From positions 62,001 to 126,000 of the forward strand of contig NZ_JAATVV010000008.1 of NCBI RefSeq assembly GCF_013184775.1: a stretch of DNA of 64,000 nt, read 5' to 3'. The notes below the pieces were generated by a model that was given only the letters and a program-made list of their open reading frames with translations, ran no database searches and was not told where the DNA came from. This DNA comes from Martelella sp. HB161492. GTDB lineage: Bacteria; Pseudomonadota; Alphaproteobacteria; Rhizobiales; Rhizobiaceae. The translations under genes and the position numbers were made by a program. Positions 36,560 to 46,123 of the stretch are shown piece by piece (position 1 is the first letter of the stretch; each line of letters opens with the position of its first letter).

Positions 36560-37450
36560 ATGAAACGCGGCACGATTCCCCTCAACGCTCTGCGCGCCTT
36601 CGAGGCCACCATGCGCCACGGCCAGATGGGGCTGGCGGCAGATGAGCTGGGCGTCACCCATAGCGCCGTCAGCCGGCAGGTTCGACAACTGGAGGCAATC
36701 CTCGGCGTCGCGCTCTTTGAAGGTCCCCGTAACCGGCTGACACCGTCTCAGGCGGCACTGGACCTGCAGCCGGTCCTCAGCGAGGCTTTCGAGAGCATTG
36801 AGCGTGCCGTCGCCCGGGCGATGCAGCGTGATCGCCAGATCCTCGACGTTTCCTGCACCAGCACGCTAGCCATGCGCTGGCTCATACCGCGGCTGGTCGA
36901 TTTCCAGACACGCCACCCGACCATCGAGATCCGTCTGACGGCCGATGACGCTGCGGTCGACTTTTCCCGGCACCGGTTCGATGTGGCCATCCGCGTGTTG
37001 AAGCCGCCCTTTGGCGACGCCATCGTCGACCCGCTGTTTCCCGACGAAACCGGCCCCGTGCTCAGCCCGCGCCTTGCAGGCGACATGACACTGGAAAACG
37101 CCGAGGCGCTTCTGCATCTTCCGGCATTGCAGACCAGAACGCGACCCCATGCGTGGATGGACTGGGGACGTCAGCTTGGCCTGTCCCCACCGGCCGATGG
37201 CCGCATCTTCGAACATTTCTATTTCATGCTGGAAGCGGCAACCGCCGGGCTCGGGGTTGCGATCGCGCCTGAGATACTGGTTCGCGACGATCTTGCGGCC
37301 GGCCGGCTGATCGCCCCGTTCGGCTTTCTGCCGTCGGGGCTGACCTATGTCGCGCTTCGCCCGCGAAGGCCGAACCGGGCCGCAGAACGCTTTGTGAACT
37401 GGCTGACCGGAGCGAGCGAGACGGGAAGCAGCAATGGCGGCGACCACTAG
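36560..37450 (+). CDS. LysR-family transcriptional regulator (GcvA-like)
   Basis: 296 residues. The N-terminal winged helix is PLNALRAFEATMRHGQMGLAADELGVTHSAVSRQVRQLEAILGVALFE (about residues 8-55). The substrate-binding region is of the GcvA type (ALAMRWLIPRLVDFQTRHPTIEIRL). I chose the ATG at 36560; a GTG at 36545 is an alternative. Divergent from the EamA exporter gene, so it probably controls it in response to the exporter's substrate. The gene is followed by an intergenic palindromic repeat. Confidence 0.88.
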   Translation: MKRGTIPLNALRAFEATMRHGQMGLAADELGVTHSAVSRQVRQLEAILGVALFEGPRNRLTPSQAALDLQPVLSEAFESIERAVARAMQRDRQILDVSCTSTLAMRWLIPRLVDFQTRHPTIEIRLTADDAAVDFSRHRFDVAIRVLKPPFGDAIVDPLFPDETGPVLSPRLAGDMTLENAEALLHLPALQTRTRPHAWMDWGRQLGLSPPADGRIFEHFYFMLEAATAGLGVAIAPEILVRDDLAAGRLIAPFGFLPSGLTYVALRPRRPNRAAERFVNWLTGASETGSSNGGDH

Positions 37451-37451
37451 T

Positions 37452-37549
37452 GCATCTGCTCGAAAATCGGAACGATTTTCGAAAAGAACGATGCCTAGAT
37501 TCAATATGATAGAGCGTCCTGCTGCGTCCAAAAGCACGCACGGCGCTCT
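37452..37549. repeat. Palindromic intergenic repeat (RIME-like)
   Basis: Two nested palindromes in series. The first (37452-37494) has outer arms GCATC/GATGC and inner perfect arms CGAAAATCG/CGATTTTCG. The second (37511-37549) has AGAGCG/CGCTCT with inner TGCGT/ACGCA. This two-palindrome layout is how rhizobial intergenic mosaic elements look. Copy number cannot be checked from the window. Confidence 0.5.
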
Positions 37550-37668
37550 GGCCCCCAGCCTTATTCCGGCAATCGTGAAGGCAAGTCGCAGCCCGCCTGT
37601 TCGGGCGGCCATCTCAGCAGAGGCGGGCCGCCGACGGCATCTTCAGGACGTGCCGGAGGCCTGAGCGG

Positions 37669-38145
37669 TCAGGATGCTTTCAGCTCCGTACCGTCGTCTT
37701 CCGTGTTCTCGAGGCGATCGTAAAGCGCAGCATTGAACCGTGCCATGTAATCGGCAAAGCGATCCACATCCTCGCCATCCCATCCCGCCATCAACCGCTC
37801 CATGCGCTGGAGCCTGGTTTCGCGCATATTTTCCGCGAGAATGGCCCCGTCCCTGGTCCGGGCGACCAGCACGCTGCGCCGGTCATCCGGGTCGGCCTCT
37901 CGCACCACGAGGCCACGCTCTTCCATGGCAGCCACCTGACGGGTTACCGTCGTTGCATCGAGCGCCAGCGTCCTCGACAGGACCCCGACCTTGCGCGGAC
38001 CTTCGGCCAGCTGCAACAGCAACAGATAATGCGAACGCTCCAGCGGATAATTGCGCCTGCGATTAAGCGCCTCCAGAAGGCGCGCAAGAACCGCGGCCTC
38101 CTGCTCCAGTGCGCTGATCCCCTCAGCAGCTTGCTGGCTCACCAT
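37669..38145 (-). CDS. MarR-family transcriptional regulator
   Basis: 158 residues. The winged helix is NYPLERSHYLLLLQLAEGPRKVGVLSRTLALDATTVTRQVAAMEERGLVVREADPDDRRSVLV (about residues 33-95), with the DDRR wing typical of MarR. The ATG at 38145 has AGGGAG five bases upstream, so the longer frame to 38301 is rejected. Divergent from an unusual MFS-USP gene about 250 bases away, which it probably represses. Ligand unknown. Confidence 0.87.
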   Translation of the reverse strand: MVSQQAAEGISALEQEAAVLARLLEALNRRRNYPLERSHYLLLLQLAEGPRKVGVLSRTLALDATTVTRQVAAMEERGLVVREADPDDRRSVLVARTRDGAILAENMRETRLQRMERLMAGWDGEDVDRFADYMARFNAALYDRLENTEDDGTELKAS

Positions 38146-38347
38146 ATGATCTCCCTGTTTTTCGTACTCAGGCGCTACCGGCGACACGAATTCGATCATT
38201 TGCCAGCCCGTTACACCAGAGGCGCGAATCAGGATCATCGGGCGCCATCCCCGGTCGCTCGATGACCTCGAGCCTTTATGCACGGAATAAATGCTTTTCA
38301 CAGCCTTAAAGATGCAGATCCCGTTGCAGTGCCACGTTAAATTATAT

Positions 38348-38376
38348 ATGCATCATACATTATTTGTATCTTACAT
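38348..38376. promoter_or_regulatory. AT-rich candidate MarR operator region
   Basis: ATGCATCATACAT (38348-38360) is an imperfect dyad, and a related TGTATCTTACAT follows at 38365-38376. The stretch is strikingly AT-rich for this genome and lies 20-50 bases before the transporter start, a usual place for a MarR site. Confidence 0.4.
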
Positions 38377-38396
38377 CAATAGTGAAAGACCGCATC

Positions 38397-39992
38397 ATGG
38401 CTGCGCATGACGCAACTCCCAACTTCCTCGATCAGCCGAAAGCCGTCTGGGCCACCGCCTTTGCCTGTGTGGTTGGCTTCATGTCGATCGGGCTTGTCGA
38501 CCCAATCCTCACCTCCATCGCCAAGGGACTGAACGCCTCTCCCGCCGATGTGTCGCTTCTGTTCACCAGCTACTTCCTTGTTACCTCGGTGATGATGCTG
38601 TTCACCGGCTGGCTCAGCAGCCGTATCGGCGGCCCGAAAACCCTTCTGGTTGGCGCCGCGCTGATCATCGTCTTTTCGGCGCTTGCAGGCATGTCCCATT
38701 CTGTTGCCCAACTGGTTCTGTTCCGCGCCGGCTGGGGACTTGGCAATGCCTTTTTCGTCGTCACGGCCCTTTCGGTGATTGTTGCATCGTCACGCGGTGG
38801 CATGAGTGCGGCGATCCTCATGTATGAGGCGGCGCTCGGGCTTGGCATTTCCGCCGGCCCGCTTCTGGGCGCCGCCCTTGGCGGCATGTCGTGGCGCTAC
38901 CCCTTCTTCGGCACGGCCACCCTGATGGCAATCGGGTTCATCGCGATCTTCTTCCTCCTGCCCGCGCAACCGAAACCCACACACAAGATCTCGGTCACCG
39001 CGCCGATCCGCGCGCTCGGCCATGCCGGACTGCTGACTGCCGCCGTCGCCGCATTCTTCTACAATTACGGCTTCTTCACCGTACTGGCCTTCGTGCCCTT
39101 CGTGCTCGACATGTCGGCGCATGCGGTTGGTCTGATCTTCTTCGGCTGGGGTCTTCTGCTGGCGATCTTCTCCGTCATCGTTGCTCCACGCCTGCAGGCG
39201 CGCTTATCGACCGTTCAGATTCTCGTCGGCTGCCTGTTGATCTTTGCGCTGCTGCTGCTGGTGATGGCCTATAGCCCGATCAAGATCATCGCGCTCTGCG
39301 TCGTTCTTTCCGGCGCGCTGATGGGGGTCTGCAACACCGTCTTCACCGAGCTTGCCCTTGGCGTCTCCGACAGCCCGCGCCCGGTCGCTTCGGCCGGTTA
39401 TAACTTCGTGCGCTGGTTTGCCGGCGTCATCGCCCCCTTCGCCGCTCCGCATCTGGCAGAAAGCTTCGGCACGGCCTCGGCATTCTACGTTGCCGTGATT
39501 GCCGCGATCGCATCGTCCCTGGTGCTTTATCTGCGCCGCCGGACGCTCACCGAAAAGGACGAGAGCGCGCCGGCACCGGCACCGGTCAGCGCCGGCGTCG
39601 TTGCCGCGATCGCCGGGCTGCCGCAGGATCAGGCCATTCTTGCCCGCGCTGCAGAACTGGGACGCAACCACGCCCTGCCCGTGTTCGTGCTGCATGTGCG
39701 CACCTATGAGGTGATGGATGGAACCGCAGCAGCAGCCGAAAAAGGCGCGGACGCCTTGCGCCTGCTCGATGCGGCCATTGCCGACATCAAGACACGGGGC
39801 CTTGCCGCCAGTGGAGAGGTCATCGAAGCCGCCGCCGCCCATCTGGTGCCGGCCATCGACGTGAAGCTGAAGGCGCTCGCGCCCCGCTATGTCGTGCTCG
39901 GACGCGGCACCGGCGGCGATCTCAGCCATGGCAGCACGGTCGAAGGCCTGGTGCGCAGCGTTCCGGAAGGCCCGGAAGTGGTTCTTGTCTGA
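38397..39992 (+). CDS. MFS transporter fused to a C-terminal universal-stress-protein-like domain
   Basis: 531 residues. Residues 1-390 form a 12-helix major facilitator (GWLSSRIGGPKTLLVG loop; MYEAALGLGISAGPLLGAALGG motif C of drug:H+ antiporters). After an Ala/Pro-rich linker (about 390-405), a soluble domain of about 125 residues follows. It begins DQAILARAAELGRNHALPVFVLHV and ends APRYVVLGRGTGGDLSHGSTVEGLVRS, matching the fold and GxG-9x-GS nucleotide motif of USP proteins. The ATG at 38397 is preferred to a TTG at 38364. Divergent from marR. The fused domain may sense nucleotides or stress and gate transport (inference). Confidence 0.85.
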   Translation: MAAHDATPNFLDQPKAVWATAFACVVGFMSIGLVDPILTSIAKGLNASPADVSLLFTSYFLVTSVMMLFTGWLSSRIGGPKTLLVGAALIIVFSALAGMSHSVAQLVLFRAGWGLGNAFFVVTALSVIVASSRGGMSAAILMYEAALGLGISAGPLLGAALGGMSWRYPFFGTATLMAIGFIAIFFLLPAQPKPTHKISVTAPIRALGHAGLLTAAVAAFFYNYGFFTVLAFVPFVLDMSAHAVGLIFFGWGLLLAIFSVIVAPRLQARLSTVQILVGCLLIFALLLLVMAYSPIKIIALCVVLSGALMGVCNTVFTELALGVSDSPRPVASAGYNFVRWFAGVIAPFAAPHLAESFGTASAFYVAVIAAIASSLVLYLRRRTLTEKDESAPAPAPVSAGVVAAIAGLPQDQAILARAAELGRNHALPVFVLHVRTYEVMDGTAAAAEKGADALRLLDAAIADIKTRGLAASGEVIEAAAAHLVPAIDVKLKALAPRYVVLGRGTGGDLSHGSTVEGLVRSVPEGPEVVLV

Positions 39993-40004
39993 GCAAGACA
40001 CGAA

Positions 40005-40028
40005 AAGGCCCGCAGATTTGCGGGCCTT
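40005..40028 (+). terminator. Terminator-like hairpin after the MFS-USP gene
   Basis: AAGGCCCGCA pairs perfectly with TGCGGGCCTT around GATT, followed by GTTGCTGC. The T run is short, so termination may be partial. Confidence 0.65.
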
Positions 40029-40037
40029 GTTGCTGCT
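40006..40037. repeat. Imperfect direct repeat, copy 1
   Basis: This 32-base segment, which includes the hairpin above, recurs at 40236-40267 with three mismatches. Confidence 0.6.
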
Positions 40038-40059
40038 GACGACCCTCGTCCCTTTTTCT

Positions 40060-40200
40060 GACGTCATGCCTGTGCTTGGTCCACAGGCATCCAGCCGACG
40101 CGCGTCCGCGCGGCGAAAGACTTTTTTATCCAATGCCATAAAGAGCCTGGATCCCCGTGACGAGCACGGGGATGACGACGGAGAAGAGCTATCTCACCCC
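40060..40200. repeat. RIME-like palindromic element
   Basis: Two hairpins: GCCTGTG-N7-CACAGGC (40068-40088) and ATCCCCGTG-N5-CACGGGGAT (40151-40173). They are joined by the segment CAGCCGACGCGC...GAAAGACTTTTT. I recognise this as a common rhizobial intergenic element with two palindromes and a spacer. It is flanked by the 32-base direct repeats. Confidence 0.6.
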
Positions 40201-40235
40201 AATCAGGCAATCTGAATGACTCTGTCAGCAGTCCG

Positions 40236-40267
40236 AGGCCCGCAAATCTGCGGACCTTGTTGCTGCT
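40236..40267. repeat. Imperfect direct repeat, copy 2
   Basis: Same 32-base segment as 40006-40037 (29 of 32 identical), ending just before the parC stop. One stem pair is lost, so the hairpin is weaker. It could act as the parC 3' end. Confidence 0.6.
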
Positions 40268-40276
40268 TCGGATATC

Positions 40277-42553
40277 TCACCCGGTGAACTTGCTCGAGCG
40301 CGGGAAGCCCTTGGGCACGATACGGCCTGCCATGGCGCGGTCGCCCATCCATTCGATCAGCTCGTCCTTCGAACGCGAATGGGTCCGCCCCGCACTGTCG
40401 CTCCAGCTCAGCCCCTCCGCCATGGCAAAGCACTTGGCATCCGACAGACCGCCATCCTTGTAGCGCTGAAGGCGAACGCCCTTGCCGCGAGCCATTTCCG
40501 GCAGCTGCGTGAGCGGGAAGACCAGCATCTTGCGGTTCTCGCCGATGACGGCAACATGATCGCCGGAAACGGGCGTGGAAAGTTTCAGCTCGGCCTTGGC
40601 CGAGAGGTTCATCACCTGCTTGCCCTTGCGGGTATTGGCGATCATCCCGTCTTCCTCGATGACAAAGCCCGACCCTTCCGTTGACGCCAGCAGCAGCTTG
40701 CGGCCAGCCTCATGGACGAAGGCGGTCACCACGTCCTGATCGGCCTCCATGTCGACCATGATACGCAGCGGCTCGCCATGGCCACGTCCACCCGGAAGCT
40801 TGTCGGCACCGAGCGTGAAGGCCTTGCCGCCCGTGGTCAGCACCACCAGCTTGTCCGTCGTCTGCGCCGGGAAGGCAAGCTTCAGCTGATCGCCTTCCTT
40901 GAAGGAAAGACCCGCCGTGTCGACATGCCCCTTCAGCGCCCGGATCCAGCCCTTTTCCGAGATGACGACCGTAATCGGCTCCTTCTCGATCATCGCCTGA
41001 TGAATTGCAGCCTCGTCTGTTTCCGGTGCATCGGCAAAGGTCGAACGGCGGCGGCCAAGCTCGGTCGCCTTGGCGAAGGTCTTCTTCACCTCGCTGATTT
41101 CCCAGCCGACCGTCTGCCACTGTTTCTCATCCGATCCGAGCAGCTGCTCGATCTCCGCCTTCTCCGCCGTCAGCCCCTCGAATTCCTTGCGGATTTCGAA
41201 TTCCTCCAGCTTGCGCAGGGCCCTCAGCCGCATATTGAGGATAGCCTCGGCCTGGACGTCGGTGATCGAGAAACGCTCCATCATCACGGCCTTGGGCTCG
41301 TCCTCCTCGCGGATGATGCGGATCACCTCATCGAGGTTGAGATAGGCAACGAGCAGGCCGCCGAGAATTTCCAGCCGACGGTCGATCGCTGCCAGCCGGT
41401 GACGCGAGCGACGCACCAGCACCTCGCGGCGATGGCCGAGCCATTCACGCAGCACATCAACAAGGCCCATGACCTTCGGGACCTTGCCCTGCGACAGCAC
41501 GTTCATGTTCATCGAGAACCGGCTTTCAAGCTCGGTCAGCTTGAACAGCGATTCCATCAGCAGCTCGGGATCGACCGTACGCGTCTTCGGTACCAGCACG
41601 ACGCGGATATCTTCCGCCGATTCATCCTGAATATCTTCCAGAAGCGGCAGCCGCTTGGCGATCAGCAGCTCGGCAATCTTCTCGATCAGACGCGATTTCT
41701 GCACCGAATAGGGAATTTCGGTGACGACGATCTGATAGTTGCCGCGGCCGAGATCTTCCTTCTCCCAGCGGGCGCGCACGCGGAAACCGCCGCGCCCCGT
41801 GCGATAGGTTTCGACCATGCTGTCGAAGCTCTCGACGATGATGCCGCCGGTCGGGAAATCCGGGCCCTGGATCATCTGCGCCTTGGGCCCTTCCTGGCCG
41901 GGCAGCGTCATGATGTCTTCAACACCGGCGTCGGGATGCTTGATCAGATAGAGCGCGGCCTCGCACAGTTCGTGTGCATTATGCGGCGCGATCGACGTCG
42001 CCATGCCGACGGCAATGCCGGAGGCACCATTGGCCAGAAGGTTCGGAAAGGCACCCGGCAGGACGATCGGCTCATCGTCCTCCTCGTTATAGGTCGGGCG
42101 GAAATCCACTGCATCCTCGCCAATGCCTTCCAGCATCAGCGCCGCCACCTCGGTCATGCGCGCTTCGGTGTAACGCATGGCTGCAGCGCTATCACCATCG
42201 ATATTGCCGAAATTGCCCTGACCATCGACCATCGGATAACGCTGGGCAAAATCCTGCGACAGACGCACCAGCGCATCATAGATCGAGGCGTCGCCGTGCG
42301 GGTGAAACTTACCCATGACGTCGCCGACGATACGGGCGCATTTCTTGTAGGCGGCATTCGGCCGCACGCCCATCTCGCTCATGGCGTGAATGATGCGGCG
42401 GTGCACGGGCTTCAGCCCGTCGCGCACATCCGGCAAGGCCCGGTGCATGATGGTCGACAAGGCATAGGCAAGGTAACGCTCCTCGAGCGCCTTGCGCAGG
42501 TCAACCGGATCGATATTATCGCCACCATCAGGCGGAAGAAGATCTTTTCCCAT
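40277..42553 (-). CDS. parC: DNA topoisomerase IV subunit A
   Basis: 758 residues; unlinks replicated chromosomes with ParE. The N-terminal breakage-reunion domain includes [21 protein letters not shown], and the catalytic tyrosine lies in the AMRYTEARM motif (about residue 128). A coiled-coil tower (about 360-500, [27 protein letters not shown]) and a GyrA-like beta-propeller follow. The C-terminal domain lacks a clear GyrA box, which supports ParC over GyrA. The start at 42553 ([19 protein letters not shown]) matches alphaproteobacterial ParC. Confidence 0.95.
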   Translation of the reverse strand: MGKDLLPPDGGDNIDPVDLRKALEERYLAYALSTIMHRALPDVRDGLKPVHRRIIHAMSEMGVRPNAAYKKCARIVGDVMGKFHPHGDASIYDALVRLSQDFAQRYPMVDGQGNFGNIDGDSAAAMRYTEARMTEVAALMLEGIGEDAVDFRPTYNEEDDEPIVLPGAFPNLLANGASGIAVGMATSIAPHNAHELCEAALYLIKHPDAGVEDIMTLPGQEGPKAQMIQGPDFPTGGIIVESFDSMVETYRTGRGGFRVRARWEKEDLGRGNYQIVVTEIPYSVQKSRLIEKIAELLIAKRLPLLEDIQDESAEDIRVVLVPKTRTVDPELLMESLFKLTELESRFSMNMNVLSQGKVPKVMGLVDVLREWLGHRREVLVRRSRHRLAAIDRRLEILGGLLVAYLNLDEVIRIIREEDEPKAVMMERFSITDVQAEAILNMRLRALRKLEEFEIRKEFEGLTAEKAEIEQLLGSDEKQWQTVGWEISEVKKTFAKATELGRRRSTFADAPETDEAAIHQAMIEKEPITVVISEKGWIRALKGHVDTAGLSFKEGDQLKLAFPAQTTDKLVVLTTGGKAFTLGADKLPGGRGHGEPLRIMVDMEADQDVVTAFVHEAGRKLLLASTEGSGFVIEEDGMIANTRKGKQVMNLSAKAELKLSTPVSGDHVAVIGENRKMLVFPLTQLPEMARGKGVRLQRYKDGGLSDAKCFAMAEGLSWSDSAGRTHSRSKDELIEWMGDRAMAGRIVPKGFPRSSKFTG

Positions 42554-43033
42554 AGAATTCTGTTAGACGATGCAAGGCAGCCGGGCAAGGCGGCCAACGC
42601 ACACTCCCCTTAAAAATCAGGGCATTCAGCGCGAAGGCAAAGCCTGCGGGGTTGCGCATCACACGCATTTATTGTCCCCTGACAGGGTCCACTCCCTTGC
42701 CTGGGAGGCGTTTCCCATCACGATGGTTTAGAGCTGCGGACCTTTCAGCGGCTAGCCCTGTGTTCCGGATGTCTTTTCATCACTCCCACCCGCAGCAAAA
42801 AGGTCAGCCAAGCCACTGAGAAAACTGTTCTTTATCGATGTCTGGCGGGAAACAATTCCCGAGCCGGCCGTCCTCTCGATCCGAGCAGAACCGCAGAACA
42901 TGTCAAATGGAAAGCGAATCCCGGCGGCAGGTTATACCACGCAGGGTTCGCTTTTCGCCTTAGTTCCCGTTATAAGGTCGTTATCATCGCAGCTGCGAGA
43001 ATGAACAGAAGACGCCCCGGGCCGGAGAGTTTC
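42554..43033. other. Intergenic region with unexplained structured segment
   Basis: 480 bases between divergent parC and a periplasmic-protein gene, long for this genome. Between 42682 and 42761 there are several complementary segments. ACAGGG pairs with CCCTGT (42682-42687/42756-42761), CTCCC with GGGAG (42692-42707), CCAT with ATGG (42715-42726), and GGTCC with GGACC as an alternative. This could be an untranslated leader or small RNA on the minus strand. No known RNA family was recognised. Confidence 0.4.
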
Positions 43034-44254
43034 ATGAAGACACATCACGCTTTGATCTTCACTGCCGCCATGCTGGCCATGCCGGTTATGGTAGTTCCGG
43101 CACATGCCGTCGACGGCGCAGACTTTCTGAGCAAACTCGAAACCGTGCAGACCGCCCAGTCGAGCCAGACCTTCAGCTATTCCGGCATAGAGGCGGGAGC
43201 TGGCAACACCCTGGTGGTCCGCGATTTTCTGCTGAGACCGGCTGACGGCACCGCAACGGATGACAGCTTCCGGCAGGTCGCCCCGGTCGATCTCGTCGTG
43301 ACCAATCTTCGGGAAAATGCCAATGGCAGCTATGACGCCGATTCGCTGAGCATGCCGGCAACCGAATTTGCCAACAGTGATTCCAGCTTTGGCTTTGGCG
43401 CGCTCGTGTTCAGCAATATCCACGTGCCAGCCGTCCCGTCGAATGACAGTTTCGAGGGCCTGTTTCACGCCGATGAAGCGCATGCGACCGGGATTGATGC
43501 GTCCTATAACGGAAAAACGGTTCTTACGGTTGACAGGATCGACAACCAGCAGATCTACGACATGGACAGCCAGACCGTCAGCTTTTCCTGGCAGGCCGCC
43601 AATCTCGCCTTCGACCTCACGCCGGTCGATACGCTGAATCCGTCCCTCAGGGAGCGGCTGCAAAAACTCGATCTGATGGCGGCAAAGGCCAACCTCTCTT
43701 CCGTTGGAACGTGGAACCTTGGAAGCGGCGAGTTGCGGCTCACCTCCGCAAAGGCTGAGATCGACGATGTCGGCGCGATCGAAACCAGCGCCGATCTGAT
43801 GGGCTTTTCGATGGATACGCTCGGCCAGCTTGATGATCTGACAGGGCTCGCCCTGCCCGGCAAGAGCGATGGCGCTGCGGCGGCGCAGAAGCAGGCGCAA
43901 TCGCTGGTCCTGATGCAGAAATTCGCCGTCAGCTCGTTCTCGGTTCAGTTTACCGATGCTTCCATCACCGACCGGCTGCTGGAAATGCTGAGCGCCGAAC
44001 AGGGCCAGAGCAAGGACGCGCTGACTGCCAAACTGCTGAACACGCTGTCTGGTGCCCTCGGCTATTTCAATTCGCCGCCCTTTGCCGCCATGGTCAACAG
44101 CGCCGCCAATGCCTATCTTGCCGACCCGAAATCGCTGGAGATCAAGATCCAGCCGCCATCGGCAACACCGATCTTTTCGGTATTTCTCACCGGCCTTGCC
44201 GCACCGCAGGCCCTGCCCGGCATGCTCGGCCTTTCCGTGGCCGCCAACCAGTAG
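43034..44254 (+). CDS. Predicted periplasmic protein of unknown function
   Basis: 406 residues with a clear Sec signal peptide (MKTHHALIFTAAMLAMPVMV, cut after AHA near residue 25). The mature protein is rich in short beta-type segments with repeated themes (TFSYSGIEAG, LTSAKAEIDDVGAIET, KFAVSSFSVQFTDASITDRLLEMLS), reminiscent of lipid- or pore-associated beta-sheet proteins such as DUF945/AsmA-like folds, but I cannot place it. The ATG at 43034 follows GGAGAG. Divergent from parC and ended by a strong terminator shared with aspS. Function unknown. Confidence 0.8.
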   Translation: MKTHHALIFTAAMLAMPVMVVPAHAVDGADFLSKLETVQTAQSSQTFSYSGIEAGAGNTLVVRDFLLRPADGTATDDSFRQVAPVDLVVTNLRENANGSYDADSLSMPATEFANSDSSFGFGALVFSNIHVPAVPSNDSFEGLFHADEAHATGIDASYNGKTVLTVDRIDNQQIYDMDSQTVSFSWQAANLAFDLTPVDTLNPSLRERLQKLDLMAAKANLSSVGTWNLGSGELRLTSAKAEIDDVGAIETSADLMGFSMDTLGQLDDLTGLALPGKSDGAAAAQKQAQSLVLMQKFAVSSFSVQFTDASITDRLLEMLSAEQGQSKDALTAKLLNTLSGALGYFNSPPFAAMVNSAANAYLADPKSLEIKIQPPSATPIFSVFLTGLAAPQALPGMLGLSVAANQ

Positions 44255-44277
44255 CGCGACCGGCTACCGACCCGATC

Positions 44278-44311
44278 AAAAAAGCCCGGCGGAGCGATCC
44301 ACCGGGCTTTT
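44278..44311. terminator. Bidirectional rho-independent terminator
   Basis: AAAAGCCCGG pairs with CCGGGCTTTT around a 12-base loop, with A and T runs on either side, between the convergent periplasmic-protein gene and aspS. Confidence 0.88.
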
Positions 44312-44335
44312 CCATCAATTGGAGGGAAGGACCGA

Positions 44336-46123
44336 TCAGTCCTTCTTCTGCGGAATGATCCGCAGCGCCAGTTCGCGCAGCTGTGTCGGGCTTGCCTCGG
44401 CGGGCGCGCCCATCAGCAGATCCTGCGCCTGCTGGTTCATCGGGAACAGCGTGATCTCGCGCAGGTTCTTCGCGCCGACCAGCAGCATGACGATACGGTC
44501 GATACCGAAAGCGCAGCCACCATGGGGCGGTGCGCCATACTGGAAGGCGCGATACATGCCGCCGAAACGTTCCTCGACATCGGCCTTGGACAGACCGACC
44601 AGCTCAAACGCCTTGACCATGGTGTCCGGCGACTGGTTACGGATCGAGCCCGAGGCAATTTCGAAGCCGTTGCAGACAGCATCATACTGGAAGGCCTTGA
44701 TCGTCAGCGGATCCTGGTTCTCCAGCGCTTCGAGACCACCCTGCGGCATGGAGAAGGGATTGTGCGAGAAGTCGATCTTCTTCTCGTCCTCGTTCCACTC
44801 GTAGAAGGGGAAGTCGACGATCCAGCACAGTTCGTAACGATCGCGGTCAACAAGGTTCAGTTCCTCACCGGCGCGGGTGCGGGCTTCACCGGCAAACTTG
44901 ACGAATTTCTCCGGCAGGCCGGCAACGAAGAAGCAGGCGTCGCCATCTTCAAGGCCGAGCTGGCTGCGGATCGCATCGGTGCGCTCCGGACCAATATTCT
45001 TGGCCAGCGGACCGGCGCCGACGATCTCTTCGCCTTCCTTGCGCCAGAAGATGTAACCGAGGCCGGGCTGGCCGGAGGACTGCGCCCAGGAATTCATCCG
45101 GTCGCAGAAGGCGCGGCTGCCGCCGGTCTTGGCCGGGATCGCCCAGACTTCGACCTTCGGATCCTTTTCGATCATGCCGGCAAAGACCTTGAAGCCGGAA
45201 CCGGCGAAATGCTCGGTGACAGCTTCCATCTCGATCGGGTTTCTCAGATCCGGCTTATCGGTACCATATTTGCGCATCGCCGTGTCGTAGGGAATGCGCG
45301 GCCACTTCTGGGTCACCGGCTTGCCTTCGGCAAACTTTTCGAACACCGAGGTCATGACGGGTTCCATCGTTTCCCAGACATCTTCCTGGGTCACAAAGCT
45401 CATCTCGACGTCGAGCTGATAGAACTCGCCCGGCAGACGGTCGGCGCGCGGGTCTTCATCGCGGAAGCAGGGTGCGATCTGGAAGTAGCGGTCGAAACCA
45501 GCCACCATGAGCAGCTGCTTGTACTGCTGCGGTGCCTGGGGCAGTGCGAAGAACTTGCCCTGATGGATACGGCTCGGCACGAGAAAGTCGCGCGCGCCTT
45601 CCGGCGAGGAAGCCGTCAGGATCGGCGTGGTATATTCGCCAAAACCGGCATCGGTCATCAAAGAGCGCATCTGGGTGATGATCTTGGTGCGCTTGACGAT
45701 ATTGGCGTGCAGCGTCTCGCGGCGCAGATCAAGAAAGCGATACTTCAGGCGAACATCTTCAGGATAGTCCGGCTCGCCGAAGACCGGCAGCGGCAGTTCC
45801 TTGGCAGTGGAGAGGATTTCGATCTCTTCGGCGTAGAGTTCGATCTCACCCGTGGCCATATTTGCGTTCACAGTTTCCTCGGTGCGGGCGCGCACCTTGC
45901 CGTCAACGCGAATCACCCACTCGCCGCGCACTTTCTCGGCGGTGGCGAAAGCTTTCGAATCCGGATCAACCACGACCTGCGTCATACCGTAATGGTCGCG
46001 CAAATCGATAAAGAGGAGGCCACCATGGTCGCGGACACGATGCACCCAGCCGGACAGGCGGGCGATGGTACCGACATCGGACTTCTTAAGGGCGGCACAG
46101 CTGTGACTGCGATAGCGATGCAT
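44336..46123 (-). CDS. aspS: Aspartyl-tRNA synthetase
   Basis: 595-residue class II synthetase of the bacterial type. An N-terminal OB-fold anticodon domain ([31 protein letters not shown]) is followed by the catalytic core with motif 2 ([24 protein letters not shown], about residues 215-240) and motif 3 ([14 protein letters not shown]). The bacterial GAD insertion (about 290-420) is present. Whether it also charges tRNA-Asn is not clear from the sequence; many alphaproteobacteria use a non-discriminating AspRS with GatCAB. The ATG at 46123 is divergent from rnd. Confidence 0.97.
   Translation of the reverse strand: MHRYRSHSCAALKKSDVGTIARLSGWVHRVRDHGGLLFIDLRDHYGMTQVVVDPDSKAFATAEKVRGEWVIRVDGKVRARTEETVNANMATGEIELYAEEIEILSTAKELPLPVFGEPDYPEDVRLKYRFLDLRRETLHANIVKRTKIITQMRSLMTDAGFGEYTTPILTASSPEGARDFLVPSRIHQGKFFALPQAPQQYKQLLMVAGFDRYFQIAPCFRDEDPRADRLPGEFYQLDVEMSFVTQEDVWETMEPVMTSVFEKFAEGKPVTQKWPRIPYDTAMRKYGTDKPDLRNPIEMEAVTEHFAGSGFKVFAGMIEKDPKVEVWAIPAKTGGSRAFCDRMNSWAQSSGQPGLGYIFWRKEGEEIVGAGPLAKNIGPERTDAIRSQLGLEDGDACFFVAGLPEKFVKFAGEARTRAGEELNLVDRDRYELCWIVDFPFYEWNEDEKKIDFSHNPFSMPQGGLEALENQDPLTIKAFQYDAVCNGFEIASGSIRNQSPDTMVKAFELVGLSKADVEERFGGMYRAFQYGAPPHGGCAFGIDRIVMLLVGAKNLREITLFPMNQQAQDLLMGAPAEASPTQLRELALRIIPQKKD

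Noticed and set aside
40712-42613. 633-codon frame opposite parC
   Set aside because: Shadow of a well-conserved topoisomerase gene, no ribosome binding site or domain recognised.
42554-42690. Minus-strand 46-codon frame running into the parC start
   Set aside because: It overlaps parC, has no clear ribosome binding site and no recognisable product.
42600-42900. tmRNA, RNase P RNA, SRP RNA or a known riboswitch in the parC upstream gap
   Set aside because: None of the conserved sequence blocks I know for these RNAs is present; kept only as an unexplained structured segment.
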